In this document: in pieces, positions 19,241 through 27,928 of the stretch
Layout of the letters: every line of letters starts with the position of its first letter
How positions within the stretch are numbered: position 1 is the first letter of the stretch
Assembly (NCBI RefSeq): GCF_029910655.1
Contig: NZ_CP123897.1
Span: 3,461,547-3,525,546 of the forward strand
From: Methylomonas sp. UP202
Lineage (GTDB): Bacteria; Pseudomonadota; Gammaproteobacteria; Methylococcales; Methylomonadaceae
Length of the DNA: 64,000 nucleotides
Direction of reading: 5' to 3'
Made by a program: the position numbers and the translations under genes
Notes under the pieces: generated by a model
What the model was told of the DNA's origin: nothing
What the model saw: the letters and a program-made list of their open reading frames with translations, nothing else
The model's database searches: none

Positions 19241-19866
19241 GCGTTTTGCCTTTATGACGGCCGATCAATAAATTTTCGCTAATGGGGCTGCACTGACTTT
19301 TCACCTATGAGCTAATTCATTGAACGACAGCATTCGGTTTTATCGCCGCCAAACGGTGAAATCCTTGAATGTCGCGTAATGGCCGCCTGCGGCCGGCGTA
19401 CTCGCCGCGCATTAGCAATCCGTAAAAACCCCGCCGGGAACCCAGAGCCGGAACATCTTAAGCCGTCGCCGATAACCAGCAATAAGTTCAATTGACCATC
19501 CGCGAACTTACCGAATATCTCCCAACTTGGGGCCATACGCGCCATTCTTAAAACTCAGTATGAAAGTCGTTGGACAAGGTAAGGACATCACTGTGTCGGA
19601 AAACCATCAATCGCGGCTGAAGCCGCTCCGCCGATCTTTTTTCATTCTCCGAGGCAAAATCGCGTTGATGAACGCTAGGTAAATTCAGTGAAATGGCCCG
19701 TTTGTTCGGATCAATCCGGTACGACGGTTCAGCGGGGATTCGTTTTCGCACTGTTACGGATGCCGAACTCCATACGTCACGGACGGATCGAAGCTTGCCG
19801 TCCATGGCACTGGATGCCTACTTCCGGGTAGGGATGACGGCGGCGCTTAAATCTGGCAACTTAGAA
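19241..19866. other. 626-bp stretch without a convincing gene
   Basis: Open frames here are short and lack family-like sequence. Two small palindromic motifs stand out: GCGGCTGAAGCCGC (about 19612-19625), followed closely by TTTTTT, and CTACTTCCGGGTAG inside a 'GGATGCC...GGGATGACGG' context near 19820. The latter resembles dispersed intergenic repeats. It probably marks the degraded right boundary of the AT-rich island. Confidence 0.45.
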
Positions 19867-20784
19867 TTAATCCCGCCAGAAATCGTAAAAATTAAACCAT
19901 TGTCGCGGGGCGGCCAGACAGTGGTGTTGCAAACGCTCGGCGTAGCGGCGGACGGCGGCATGGATGACTGCGTCGCGGTTGGCGCGGGTCCAGGTCAAGC
20001 CGTCGCTGAACGGCTCGAAAATGATCCGGTGCCGGCCGGCCTGTTTGATACAGAACAAGCCGTAAACCGGGCATTGCAACAAGCCGGCCAGCACGAACGG
20101 ACCCTGAGGCAACGGCGCCGGCGCGCCAAGAAAGTCTGCCCACGCTATCCGGCCGCCGCCCACCGGCGTGCGGTCGGCGGCGATGACCACCAACTCGCCC
20201 TGCTCGATTTTTTCGGCCAAGCGCATCGCCACGCCGGCGTCGATCTCGGTAACTTGCAGCAAGTTCAGCGCGCTAGCCGGATTGTAGCGCGCCAACAAAC
20301 GGTTGAAGCGCTCGGCATGCTTGGTGTGTACCAGCACGTTGATCTTGACGTTCGGATCGCGCCGGGCCATGACCCGGCACACTTCGGGATTGCCCAGATG
20401 GCAGGCCAGGAGCAACGCGCCGCGCCCCCGTCCTAAATCGGCCAGCAGCCGCTCGCGGCCCTCGAATTCGACCGCATCCGCCGGCAAGGCATCGGCCCAG
20501 GCCGCCAGTTTGTCGATGATGGCGTTGGCGAAGGCGATGAAATGCCGCCAACTCCGCCAGTTCAAATACTCCGGCCGCTCGCCGTTAAATATCGCCAAAC
20601 GCCGCCAAAATTCGCGACTGGCCTGTCTTGCGCTAGGATCGCTTAGCCAGTAATAACTGACCACCGGATACAAGAACGCCTGCAACACCGGCCGGCCGCC
20701 GTAACGGAACACGCCGAACAGCAAGCGCATGCCCCAAACGCAGGTCGATTCGCCGATTTGCGCCCAATGGCCGGCGGCCTTCAT
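19867..20784 (-). CDS. LpxL/HtrB-like acyltransferase of aryl-polyene cluster
   Basis: Membrane-associated acyltransferase of 305 aa from the lysophospholipid/lipid A acyltransferase family. It has an N-terminal hydrophobic segment (about 13-45), the catalytic HxxxxE motif in LLACHLGNPEVC (about 135), and VVIAADRTPVGGGR. In aryl-polyene clusters this type of protein is thought to help attach the polyene to a lipid anchor. It is the last gene of the minus-strand cluster and overlaps the glycosyltransferase by 4 bp. Confidence 0.8.
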   Translation of the reverse strand: MKAAGHWAQIGESTCVWGMRLLFGVFRYGGRPVLQAFLYPVVSYYWLSDPSARQASREFWRRLAIFNGERPEYLNWRSWRHFIAFANAIIDKLAAWADALPADAVEFEGRERLLADLGRGRGALLLACHLGNPEVCRVMARRDPNVKINVLVHTKHAERFNRLLARYNPASALNLLQVTEIDAGVAMRLAEKIEQGELVVIAADRTPVGGGRIAWADFLGAPAPLPQGPFVLAGLLQCPVYGLFCIKQAGRHRIIFEPFSDGLTWTRANRDAVIHAAVRRYAERLQHHCLAAPRQWFNFYDFWRD

Positions 20785-21521
20785 CGCAAACGCCTGAACA
20801 GCAAAACCGGCAGTCTGAGCAGCATCCCGAAAAACAAACGGGCATGTGTCGCGGAAATCAACGCGTTATCGCGGAACAGCCGAAAGTGCGACACGCCGTC
20901 TTCCGGATAACGCACCGCCGTCGGCAGGTTGAGCGCGGCCACGCCTTGCCAATACAGCCGGACCACGATGTCGATGTCGAAGGCCATGCCGCTAGCCACG
21001 CGTTGCCCCGCCAGCAGGCGTTCGACCGCCGCCAGCGGATACAAGCGAAACCCGCACATGCCGTCGGCGATGGCATCCGACCAGGTGTTGATACGAATCC
21101 AGAAGTTGGTGATGCGCCGGCCGTGTACCCGGCTCCGCGGCGCGTCGGCGCCGTAGCGCGGCGCACCGAGTATCATCGCCTCCGGGTAAAGACGGGCCAG
21201 AGCCAGAAACGCCGGAATATCGGCGGCGTCGTGCTGGTCGTCGGCGTCGATTTGCAGCGCGTGACTGAAGCCTCGCGCGCCGGCCTGTCGAAAACCGTCG
21301 ATAACCGCCGCGCCCTTGCCGCCGTTCGCCGGCCGCTCCAACAAGCTCAGCCAATCGCCTTGCGCGGCGGCCAGCTCGCGCAATACTTGTCCGCAGGCCG
21401 GCGAGCTGCCATCATTGACCAATAGGCAGGACAATCCGTGCGGCTTGAGCCGCGCCAACAAGGCCGGCAGCGCCCGCTCGTGGTTGTAAACCGGAATCAC
21501 GATGCAGACCTTGATCGTCAT
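20781..21521 (-). CDS. Family 2 glycosyltransferase of aryl-polyene cluster
   Basis: GT-A fold glycosyltransferase of 246 aa: VCIVIPVYNHERALPALLARL at the N-terminus, LLVNDGSSP, and the metal-binding LQIDADDQHD (about 90-99). It lacks long membrane segments apart from a hydrophobic C-terminus. Family 2 enzymes of this type are regular members of aryl-polyene clusters. It overlaps neighbours on both sides by 4 bp, so translation is coupled. Confidence 0.85.
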   Translation of the reverse strand: MTIKVCIVIPVYNHERALPALLARLKPHGLSCLLVNDGSSPACGQVLRELAAAQGDWLSLLERPANGGKGAAVIDGFRQAGARGFSHALQIDADDQHDAADIPAFLALARLYPEAMILGAPRYGADAPRSRVHGRRITNFWIRINTWSDAIADGMCGFRLYPLAAVERLLAGQRVASGMAFDIDIVVRLYWQGVAALNLPTAVRYPEDGVSHFRLFRDNALISATHARLFFGMLLRLPVLLFRRLR

Positions 21522-23266
21522 GATTCGGCTTGGATCAAGCGACCGGAGCTATAGGCCCGGTCGGTATCGCGAAACTCGAAAGCCAGCCGGCCGGCGGCGG
21601 CCCGCCAAGTCAAATTCAATTGAAGCTCGCTATCGGGCCGAATCGGCTGTACGAATTTGATCGCTTCCAAACTCCGAAACGGCGCGGCGATACCGAACAG
21701 CAAGCGGCCGTAATGCTCGACCCAAGCCAACTGCACCACGCCGGGCAAGATCGCGAACCGAGGAAAATGGTCGGGGAAGTAACGCAAATCGGCCGGTATT
21801 TTCAGCGTCAACTCGGCGCCGTCGCCCGTCCAGCGCACTTGGCGCGGCAACGGCAAGCGATCGTCGCTGACCAACCAGCGCCGCAAGGCCGGCACATCCG
21901 GCTTGCCCGCCGAGGTTTCCGGCAGCCTCGAAAAAAACAGCCAGCGCCTTGGTAACAGCACCGCCTCGAAATGCCGCAGCAGACCTTCTCGCAGCTCGGC
22001 TATCAGCGCCTTGCGGCCGTCGCCGAGCATTAAGCGATGACCGGTCGCGGACAACACCCCCGCCACCGCGACGGCATCGCGCCGGCCGCTGATCGGCAAG
22101 GCCACGGCTTCGGCCAGCCAGCCGCCGGCCAATAAGCACTGCTCCAATTCGGTTAACGACAAACGCTTTTCCTCGATCTTGACGATGCGGTCGCGCCGGC
22201 CCATCAGCTCGAAACATCCGTCGGCCCGCCATGCCAGCGCATCATCCAGCGGATAGGGCTCGGCATCCGGTAAATAGGGCGAACTCAACTCGCCGTCGGG
22301 ACTTAGAGTCAGCCCGGCGAACAAGCGCCAGCCGTTGTCGGGAAATCGTCTCCAGGCAATGCCGCCGGTTTCGCTACTGCCGTAGACTTCCCACGCGGCG
22401 TGCCCGGCCCGCGCCGCCAAGCGCTCCGCGGCGGCGGCCGGTAGCGGGCCACCGGAACTGAAGACGGCTGGGAAACCGGCAATCTTGGCCCAAGGAGATT
22501 CGGCATCCAGGCGCTTCAGATGGGCCGGGCTGGCAATCCAGCAAACGCGCTCCGGCAAGCCGGCCGCATCCAACGCGGTTTCGCTGATAAAACCGCGACC
22601 GGCCGCCAACGGCCACAACACCCGAAACAACAAACCGTAAATGTGTTGATGACCGACGATGCCCGCTACCCGGCAGGCGCCGAGCAAGCCGCCCCACTGG
22701 GCTTCCAGGCCGGCGACTTCGCGCCAAAGTTGGCGCCGGCTTTTAAAAATGGGCTTAGCGACGCCGGTCGAACCGGAGGTGAACAGGGCGAGGTCCGGCG
22801 CTTGGCGATCGGTCCCGCTCGTCCAGGCCCGCCAAGCGGCCCAGGGCTGGCTAAAACTCGCCGACCCGGCCAATTGAGCGTCGGTTGCGCCGTTCGCTTC
22901 ACTGGAGATTTCGTTGAAATCCGGCCCACTCAGGCCGTGCGCCGGCCAGTCCCCGAGCAAGCGGCAGTCTTCGCTTTCCAGCGAGGCGCCGGTATCGGGC
23001 CGATTATTCGCCGCCAGCCAAACCTGCTTGCCGGCCTGCCATATCGCAAACAACAACACCGCGAACGGATAGGCATCCTGGCAATACAAGCCGTAACGCG
23101 GATAAGGATCGGCGGCAAAACGCTCGGCCCAGGCCGTGACTGCCTGCCGGAAATCGCCGCGCGTATAGCAAAGACCGCGATGCCAAGCCACCGGCCGGCT
23201 GTCGTCGGCGCTATCGAAAGCCGGCGCCACTGCGCTAACCCCGCCAGCCGGCGCGCCGCCGGACAC
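21518..23266 (-). CDS. AMP-dependent acyl ligase fused to ApeI-like dehydratase
   Basis: The 582-residue fusion has an ANL-superfamily ligase over about 1-460, with the P-loop LALFTSGSTGVAKPIFKS, YGSSETGGIAWR and GRRDRIVKIEEKRLSLTELE. It ends in a hotdog domain of the FabA/FabZ/ApeI type (about 480-582: LRYFPDHFPRFAILPGVVQLAWVEHYGRLLFG). The ligase would activate the aryl starter acid and load it on an ACP; the dehydratase would act during polyene extension. In the E. coli pathway these are two proteins, ApeH and ApeI. The start overlaps the neighbouring membrane protein gene by 32 bp. Confidence 0.82.
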   Translation of the reverse strand: MSGGAPAGGVSAVAPAFDSADDSRPVAWHRGLCYTRGDFRQAVTAWAERFAADPYPRYGLYCQDAYPFAVLLFAIWQAGKQVWLAANNRPDTGASLESEDCRLLGDWPAHGLSGPDFNEISSEANGATDAQLAGSASFSQPWAAWRAWTSGTDRQAPDLALFTSGSTGVAKPIFKSRRQLWREVAGLEAQWGGLLGACRVAGIVGHQHIYGLLFRVLWPLAAGRGFISETALDAAGLPERVCWIASPAHLKRLDAESPWAKIAGFPAVFSSGGPLPAAAAERLAARAGHAAWEVYGSSETGGIAWRRFPDNGWRLFAGLTLSPDGELSSPYLPDAEPYPLDDALAWRADGCFELMGRRDRIVKIEEKRLSLTELEQCLLAGGWLAEAVALPISGRRDAVAVAGVLSATGHRLMLGDGRKALIAELREGLLRHFEAVLLPRRWLFFSRLPETSAGKPDVPALRRWLVSDDRLPLPRQVRWTGDGAELTLKIPADLRYFPDHFPRFAILPGVVQLAWVEHYGRLLFGIAAPFRSLEAIKFVQPIRPDSELQLNLTWRAAAGRLAFEFRDTDRAYSSGRLIQAES

Positions 23267-23777
23267 CGTATTCGCCGACGAACAGCAGCCCCATCAACAG
23301 ATAGGCGATCAGTCCGTTGTACAAACTCCACACCTCAAAGCTGGCATACAGCGCGGTCACCAGCGCGGCCGTGCCGTTCAAGACGAAAAAACCGCACCAC
23401 AGCGCGGTCACCCGGCGGGTATAAATCACGCCAGCGGCCGGCAAATCAGGGGTTTGCAACCGGGCCAGCCGCTCGATCAGGCTGGGCGGACGTAACAGGC
23501 TGACGCCGAAGATCGCCAGCATCGCGGCGTTGACCGCGACCGGATAGAATCGCAAGGTCAATACCTGATTGCTCCAGACCGCGAAGCCGGCGAAGGCCAG
23601 ACTGGCCCAGGCCGCCAGCCTGATCCAGCGCTGCTCGGCCAGCGCCAGGCGCAGCGCCAACACCACCGCCAGCGCCGCCGCGATCCAGCGCGGTTCCCAA
23701 TAGCGCAGTCCGAAATACACCGCCGCCGGGTACAGCAACATCAGCACGCCGACCGCCGCATTGAACCAGCGCGGCAT
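23235..23777 (-). CDS. Small polytopic membrane protein of aryl-polyene cluster (COG4648-like)
   Basis: 180-residue integral membrane protein with about five hydrophobic helices (AAVGVLMLLYPAAVYFG, IAAALAVVLALRLAL, LAAWASLAFAGFAVW, AVNAAMLAIFGVSLL, WCGFFVLNGTAALVTAL). The motif SLLRPPSLIERLARLQTPDLP and CGFFVLNG are typical of the ketosynthase-associated membrane proteins found in aryl-polyene and xanthomonadin loci. Its function is unknown. It lies directly between the ACP and ligase genes. Confidence 0.75.
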   Translation of the reverse strand: MPRWFNAAVGVLMLLYPAAVYFGLRYWEPRWIAAALAVVLALRLALAEQRWIRLAAWASLAFAGFAVWSNQVLTLRFYPVAVNAAMLAIFGVSLLRPPSLIERLARLQTPDLPAAGVIYTRRVTALWCGFFVLNGTAALVTALYASFEVWSLYNGLIAYLLMGLLFVGEYGVRRRAGWRG

Positions 23778-23778
23778 G

Positions 23779-24030
23779 CTACTCTTGCAGCAAACGATGG
23801 ACGGCCTCGACCACGTCGCCGATGCTACGAGCGGTTTTGAAGTCTTCCGGTTTGACCATCTTGCCGGTAACTTCCTTCAGACGCACGATCATGTCCACCG
23901 CGTCTATGCTGTCGAAATCCAGATCTTCGTAGAGTTTGGCTTCCGGAACGATGGCCGCCGCGTCGATTTCGAACATTTCGACCATGATGTCGCGGATCGC
24001 CGCCAAAATGTCTTCGCGAGTTTGCATCAT
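23779..24030 (-). CDS. Acyl carrier protein, aryl-polyene type
   Basis: 83-residue ACP. The phosphopantetheine attachment serine is in YEDLDFDSIDAVDMIVRL (about residue 42). In aryl-polyene pathways one ACP carries the starter and growing chain. Its start overlaps the next upstream ACP gene by 4 bp. It is distinct from the housekeeping acpP at about 41 kb. Confidence 0.9.
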   Translation of the reverse strand: MMQTREDILAAIRDIMVEMFEIDAAAIVPEAKLYEDLDFDSIDAVDMIVRLKEVTGKMVKPEDFKTARSIGDVVEAVHRLLQE

Positions 24031-24290
24031 GCCGCGCTCCCGGCCGTCGCCAAAAACCGCGCCAGCGACGCTACCGACGCAAATATCGCCGCGACGTCGT
24101 GCTGCTCGGCGTCGATCTTGACCCCGTAGCGCTTGCGGATCGCCACGCCTAGTTCCAGCGCGTCGATGGAGTCCAGCCCCAGGCCACCGTCGAACAACGG
24201 CGCCTCGCTATCGATGTCGGCGACATCGACATCCTCCAAGGCCAGCGTGTCGATAATCAGGCGTTTTAATTCAGTTTCCATCGTGTTCAT
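24027..24290 (-). CDS. Second acyl carrier protein, aryl-polyene type
   Basis: 87-residue ACP with attachment serine in FDGGLGLDSIDALELGV (about residue 41). Paired ACPs are characteristic of aryl-polyene clusters. It overlaps the acyltransferase gene upstream by 20 bp and the other ACP by 4 bp, so the three are translationally coupled. Confidence 0.9.
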   Translation of the reverse strand: MNTMETELKRLIIDTLALEDVDVADIDSEAPLFDGGLGLDSIDALELGVAIRKRYGVKIDAEQHDVAAIFASVASLARFLATAGSAA

Positions 24291-25065
24291 CGTTCATTCG
24301 TCGTTCGCTAAAGTAGTCTTGCAAGGTTTCGGTCAGCCGCCGCACCGCGATCGAACGCGGCTCGATCGCTCGAAAGGCGTCGATATCGATGGCGTCGCCG
24401 ACCTGCATTGTAAGCGCAAAGCGCCGCGCCGGGATGCGATACCACGGCTCGGCCTTGGTCAGCGTGCTGGGACGGCAGCGCAGCACCACCGGCGTGACGA
24501 GGCAGTTGGCCTGCAAGGCCAGCGCCGCCGCGCCGCGCTGAAACCGGTAGGCTCGGCCCGGTACCGAACGGGTGCCTTCCGGAAACACGATCAGACAGCC
24601 GCCTTCGCGCAGACGTTCGGCGCAGGCGTGCAACATCGCTTGCGAATCGGCGTTGCTGATGTAGCCGGCGTGCAATATCGGTCCGCGCATCGCCGGATTG
24701 CGCCATAGACTGGCCTTGACAATGCAACTGGCGTGTTGAATGCGGCTCAGCAGAAATACTACGTCGACCAGCGTCGGGTGATTGGCGACGATCAACTGGC
24801 CGGGCCGGTTCAATTTCTCCAAGCCGTCGATCCGGTAAGTCATCACGCCCAGCCGATGCATCAGACCGATGAAGGTGTAAAAGCTCAGGTGCACCGCGTA
24901 TTGGGCGCGGCGCTGCTTGGCGGCCGGCAAACCGGGCCGCAACGCCAACACCGGCAACACCAGCCACCACAACAGCATGCCGCCGACGCCGAACACCGCG
25001 AAACTTAGGGCGGTGGCGAACAGCCGCCAACCGTAGTCCAAGCTGCGAATCAGCGCTTTTGCCAT
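24271..25065 (-). CDS. PlsC-like 1-acyl-glycerophosphate acyltransferase family protein
   Basis: 264-residue acyltransferase with two N-terminal membrane helices (about 12-42), the catalytic HxxxxD motif in VANHPTLVDVVFLL (about residue 94), and FPEGTRSVPG. It belongs to the PlsC family; within an aryl-polyene locus it is presumed to build the lipid anchor. It overlaps the chain-length-factor-like gene by 16 bp. Confidence 0.85.
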   Translation of the reverse strand: MAKALIRSLDYGWRLFATALSFAVFGVGGMLLWWLVLPVLALRPGLPAAKQRRAQYAVHLSFYTFIGLMHRLGVMTYRIDGLEKLNRPGQLIVANHPTLVDVVFLLSRIQHASCIVKASLWRNPAMRGPILHAGYISNADSQAMLHACAERLREGGCLIVFPEGTRSVPGRAYRFQRGAAALALQANCLVTPVVLRCRPSTLTKAEPWYRIPARRFALTMQVGDAIDIDAFRAIEPRSIAVRRLTETLQDYFSERRMNDEHDGN

Positions 25066-25718
25066 AACCAGCCCTGGCCATTTTCACCCAAACGCAGTTC
25101 GGCGCGGGTATCGAAAAGAAATTCGACCAAGGCCGGCAGTTGCAGCGGCTGCTCGCCGTCACCGCGCGGCTCGGCCAGCCGCTCAAAACGGCAGACCAGG
25201 CCTGCCCCGCCGCGCGCCAAACGCAGGGCCAAGGCCGCGCCGGGCGCCGACAACCGATAGCCGGTATTCGGATAAAAATCCGGCAGCGCTTCGTCGTAAA
25301 ACACCAGCAAGACTTCCGGATGGCCTTCGCCCAGCAGTCCCAAGGCTTCGATAAAACCCGGCCCCACGCCGCCCGCGCCGGGCGCCAGAGCCACTGTTTC
25401 CAGCCGGTGGGCGTAAACCATCGAATACAGGCCGGCGATGGCATTGTGTACCGACAAGCTAAATCCGGCCGGCGACAAGTCCTCGCCGGCTTGCAGGGTT
25501 TGCAGCAAGGCCAGCGAATCGGCAATTTGGCCGTGGCTGGAGCTGAATACCGCCGGCAAGGCCTCGCCCGGTGCGATGCAGCCATCGATCGCCCGAAACG
25601 CGCGGCGGGCCAACGGGTTCAGGCGTCGTAACAAATTTTTCGGAACCTGGTGCGGTGCCGGGCCGTCGGCCGGATTGAAATCCGCGTGCCAGCCGCGAAT
25701 CGTAAAATCGAGTGCCAT
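25050..25718 (-). CDS. Ketosynthase-like chain-length-factor protein
   Basis: 222-residue protein of the short beta-ketoacyl synthase-like family (PF13723) found in aryl-polyene clusters, comparable to ApeC. It resembles the N-terminal half of a ketosynthase, but where the catalytic Cys would lie it reads FSLSVHNAIAGLYSMVYAH, with no Cys. It is therefore probably a non-catalytic partner of one of the ketosynthases, setting chain length. The ATG at 25718 (MALDFTIRGW) is chosen over a much longer open frame that only shadows the GNAT gene. Confidence 0.82.
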   Translation of the reverse strand: MALDFTIRGWHADFNPADGPAPHQVPKNLLRRLNPLARRAFRAIDGCIAPGEALPAVFSSSHGQIADSLALLQTLQAGEDLSPAGFSLSVHNAIAGLYSMVYAHRLETVALAPGAGGVGPGFIEALGLLGEGHPEVLLVFYDEALPDFYPNTGYRLSAPGAALALRLARGGAGLVCRFERLAEPRGDGEQPLQLPALVEFLFDTRAELRLGENGQGWLWQKR

Positions 25719-25726
25719 GGCGTCGC

Positions 25727-26290
25727 TTAAACCGCTGAACGCCGCCGCCACTCCGTGTCGGCCAATCGGTATAAAACATGCCGCCGCAACGGGCTGTTTG
25801 CCGGCAGCAGCGGGTGATCGAATTCGCGGTCGCGGCGCATGCCCAAGCGCCGCATCACCGCTTCCGAGCGAGCGTTCCCCAGTGCGGTGAACGAGACGAT
25901 TTCCGGCAGACTCAGGGTTTCGAATCCAAAAGCCAACGCGGCCCGCGCCGCCTCGCTGGCGTAGCCCTGCCGCCAATGGCGGTAGACCAGGCGCCAGCCG
26001 ACTTCGACGCAAGGCGCGAAGTCGTGGCGGGTGGCGGGTTCGTGCAATCCCACGTAGCCGATGAACTCGCCGGAGCCGGTCAATTCCACCGCCCAGAATC
26101 CCCAACCATGCTCGGCGATCAAGGCTTGCAAACGCTCAGCCAACGCATCGCTGGCGGCCCGGTCCAGGACTTGCGGCAGATGCGCCATCACGCGGGCATC
26201 GGCATTGATCGCTGCGAACGTCGGCCGGTCGGCGTCCCGCCACTGCCGCAGTATCAAGCGGGCAGTGGCGAGAGTGTGGACTTCGGTCAT
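25727..26290 (-). CDS. GNAT N-acetyltransferase (RimJ/RimL type)
   Basis: 187-residue GNAT enzyme with TARLILRQWRDADRPTFAAIN at the start, GFWAVELTGSGEFIGYVGLHEP in the core, and the acetyl-CoA binding region HWRQGYASEAARAALAFGFE (Q/RxxGxG/A). The substrate is unknown. It lies inside the polyene cluster, 8 bp before the chain-length-factor gene, so it is cotranscribed; GNAT proteins are not a standard part of these pathways. Confidence 0.85.
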   Translation of the reverse strand: MTEVHTLATARLILRQWRDADRPTFAAINADARVMAHLPQVLDRAASDALAERLQALIAEHGWGFWAVELTGSGEFIGYVGLHEPATRHDFAPCVEVGWRLVYRHWRQGYASEAARAALAFGFETLSLPEIVSFTALGNARSEAVMRRLGMRRDREFDHPLLPANSPLRRHVLYRLADTEWRRRSAV

Positions 26291-26327
26291 CTCCGCCCCC
26301 GTTCGGTTCCGATCGGGCGCACCGCGG

Positions 26328-26687
26328 TCACTCCTGCTTGTCGTTGATCAAGTCGTAAGTGATGTCAGGGTTCAAGCCGATAGGCCAGTAAATGATCGCG
26401 AACGGCGGCCAAAAGATCGAAACCACCCGGAACTTGGCGCGGAGTTTACCTTCCTTCAGCACCTTGCCGTTTTTCTCCAATTTGTACGGAATGCCGCCGC
26501 CGGGCGGCATGCCGGCCGCGGTCCAGAAATACGGTTTGGTTGTAACTTCGCCGTTCGCACTGATTTGCACCGGCTCCGGCCGTTTGTACAAATACAGTTG
26601 CGAGCCTTCCGGTACCTTGAAGTGACCGGTCGTCGAACAGCCGGCCAATATCATCAGGGCCGCGAACCACAGGATTAATCGTTTCAT
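26328..26687 (-). CDS. Small lipoprotein in aryl-polyene cluster
   Basis: 119-residue lipoprotein: signal peptide with lipobox LMILAGC (Cys about residue 17). No known domain was recognised. The mature part has SQLYLYKRPEPVQISANGEV, a Pro/Gly-rich AAGMPPGGGIPYKLEKNGKV, and a hydrophobic FRVVSIFWPPFAIIYWPIGL near the C-terminus that could touch a membrane. The start follows AGGAGA at good spacing. It lies between the ketosynthase and GNAT genes; an envelope role for polyene placement is a guess. Confidence 0.75.
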   Translation of the reverse strand: MKRLILWFAALMILAGCSTTGHFKVPEGSQLYLYKRPEPVQISANGEVTTKPYFWTAAGMPPGGGIPYKLEKNGKVLKEGKLRAKFRVVSIFWPPFAIIYWPIGLNPDITYDLINDKQE

Positions 26688-26704
26688 GTCGTCTCCTATT
26701 AAAG

Positions 26705-27928
26705 TTAAGACCAGCGTTTGAAAATCAGCGAGGTATTGATGCCGCCAAACGCAAAGTTGTTGCTCATCACGTACTCGCAAGTCAACAAGCGAATACTGCC
26801 CTGAATATAGTCGAGTTCGGCGCAAGCCGGATCGACGGTTTCCAGATTGGCGGTGGCGTGAAACCAACCCTCGCGCATCATCATGATCGCAGCCCAGGCT
26901 TCCAACACGCCGCAGGCACCCAAGGTATGTCCGGTAAAGCTCTTCAACGCACTGACCGGCATCCGCGCGCCGAACACCGCGCGGGTGGCGTGACTCTCGG
27001 CGATGTCGCCGTATTCGGTAGCGGTGCCGTGGGCGCTGACATAGCCGATCGCCGCCGGCTCCAACCCGGCGTCGCTCAGCGCCAGCCGCATCGTGGTTTG
27101 CATGCTGGCGCTGTCCGGTTGAGTCACATGCAGACCGTCGGAATTGGTGCCGTAGCCGACGACTTCCGCGTAAATTCGCGCGCCGCGCGCTTGGGCGTGT
27201 TCCAGATCTTCCAGGATGAAGGTGCCGGCCCCCTCGCCTATCACCAGGCCGTCGCGGTCGCGGTCGAAGGGGCGCGGCGTTTGCTCGGGATGGTCGTTGC
27301 GCAAGCTGGTCGCGAACAAGGTATCGAACACGGCCGCCTCGGAAGCCGACAGCTCGTCGGCGCCACCGGCCACCATCACTTGCTGCCGGCCGAATTTGAT
27401 CGCCTCGTAGGCATAGCCTATGCCCTGACTGCCCGAGGTACAGGCGCTGGAGGTGGTGTAAACCCGGCCGTTGATCCCAAAATACAGGCCGATATTCACC
27501 GGCGCGGTGTGCGCCATCATCCGGATATACGATGTCGCGTTCAGGCCGTCGGTAGCGCGGTTGAGCAACATGTTGCCAAAGTCGGCGATCGCATCGTAAC
27601 TGCCGGCGCAACTGCCGTAGGCGATGCCGGTTTGACCGCTGTCCAGACAGGGGTGAAACAACAAGCCGGCGTCCTTCAACGCCCATTCGGTGGCAAGCGT
27701 CGCCATCAAGGCCACCCGCCCCATCGACCGGGTTTGCTTACGGGTATAGTGCGCCGGCCGCTCGAACTCGACCGGCCCGGCCAGGCGGGTGTTCAGTCCG
27801 TTATAAATATCCCACTCCGGCATGGTCCGAATGCCGGTGCGATCAGCCTGCAAATGTTCGGCGATGGTTTCCCAATCGTTACCGATCGGCGATAGTCCGG
27901 CCATGCCGGTCACGACGACGCGTTTCAA
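26705..27928 (-). CDS. Beta-ketoacyl-ACP synthase (FabF-like) of aryl-polyene cluster
   Basis: Condensing enzyme with the complete Cys-His-His triad: Cys in SSACTSGSQGIGY, His in VSAHGTATEYGD and His in FTGHTLGACG. It corresponds to ApeO-type ketosynthases. GGAGG lies upstream of GTGTTGAAACGC; the TTG at 27928 has the best spacing and gives the usual MKRVVVTG start, with the GTG at 27931 as an alternative. It overlaps the reductase stop (TTGA). Confidence 0.88.
   Translation of the reverse strand: MKRVVVTGMAGLSPIGNDWETIAEHLQADRTGIRTMPEWDIYNGLNTRLAGPVEFERPAHYTRKQTRSMGRVALMATLATEWALKDAGLLFHPCLDSGQTGIAYGSCAGSYDAIADFGNMLLNRATDGLNATSYIRMMAHTAPVNIGLYFGINGRVYTTSSACTSGSQGIGYAYEAIKFGRQQVMVAGGADELSASEAAVFDTLFATSLRNDHPEQTPRPFDRDRDGLVIGEGAGTFILEDLEHAQARGARIYAEVVGYGTNSDGLHVTQPDSASMQTTMRLALSDAGLEPAAIGYVSAHGTATEYGDIAESHATRAVFGARMPVSALKSFTGHTLGACGVLEAWAAIMMMREGWFHATANLETVDPACAELDYIQGSIRLLTCEYVMSNNFAFGGINTSLIFKRWS

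Noticed and set aside
16671..19866. The AT-rich island as a prophage or integrative element
   Set aside because: No integrase, tRNA target, direct repeats or phage genes are visible at its ends.
24308..25585. 425-codon minus-strand frame across the acyltransferase and ketosynthase-like genes
   Set aside because: Arg/Pro/His-rich shadow with no domain; the overlapping frames have full family motifs.
26328..27686. 452-codon minus-strand frame
   Set aside because: Only the last 119 codons are a gene (the lipoprotein); the rest is an out-of-frame shadow of the ketosynthase.
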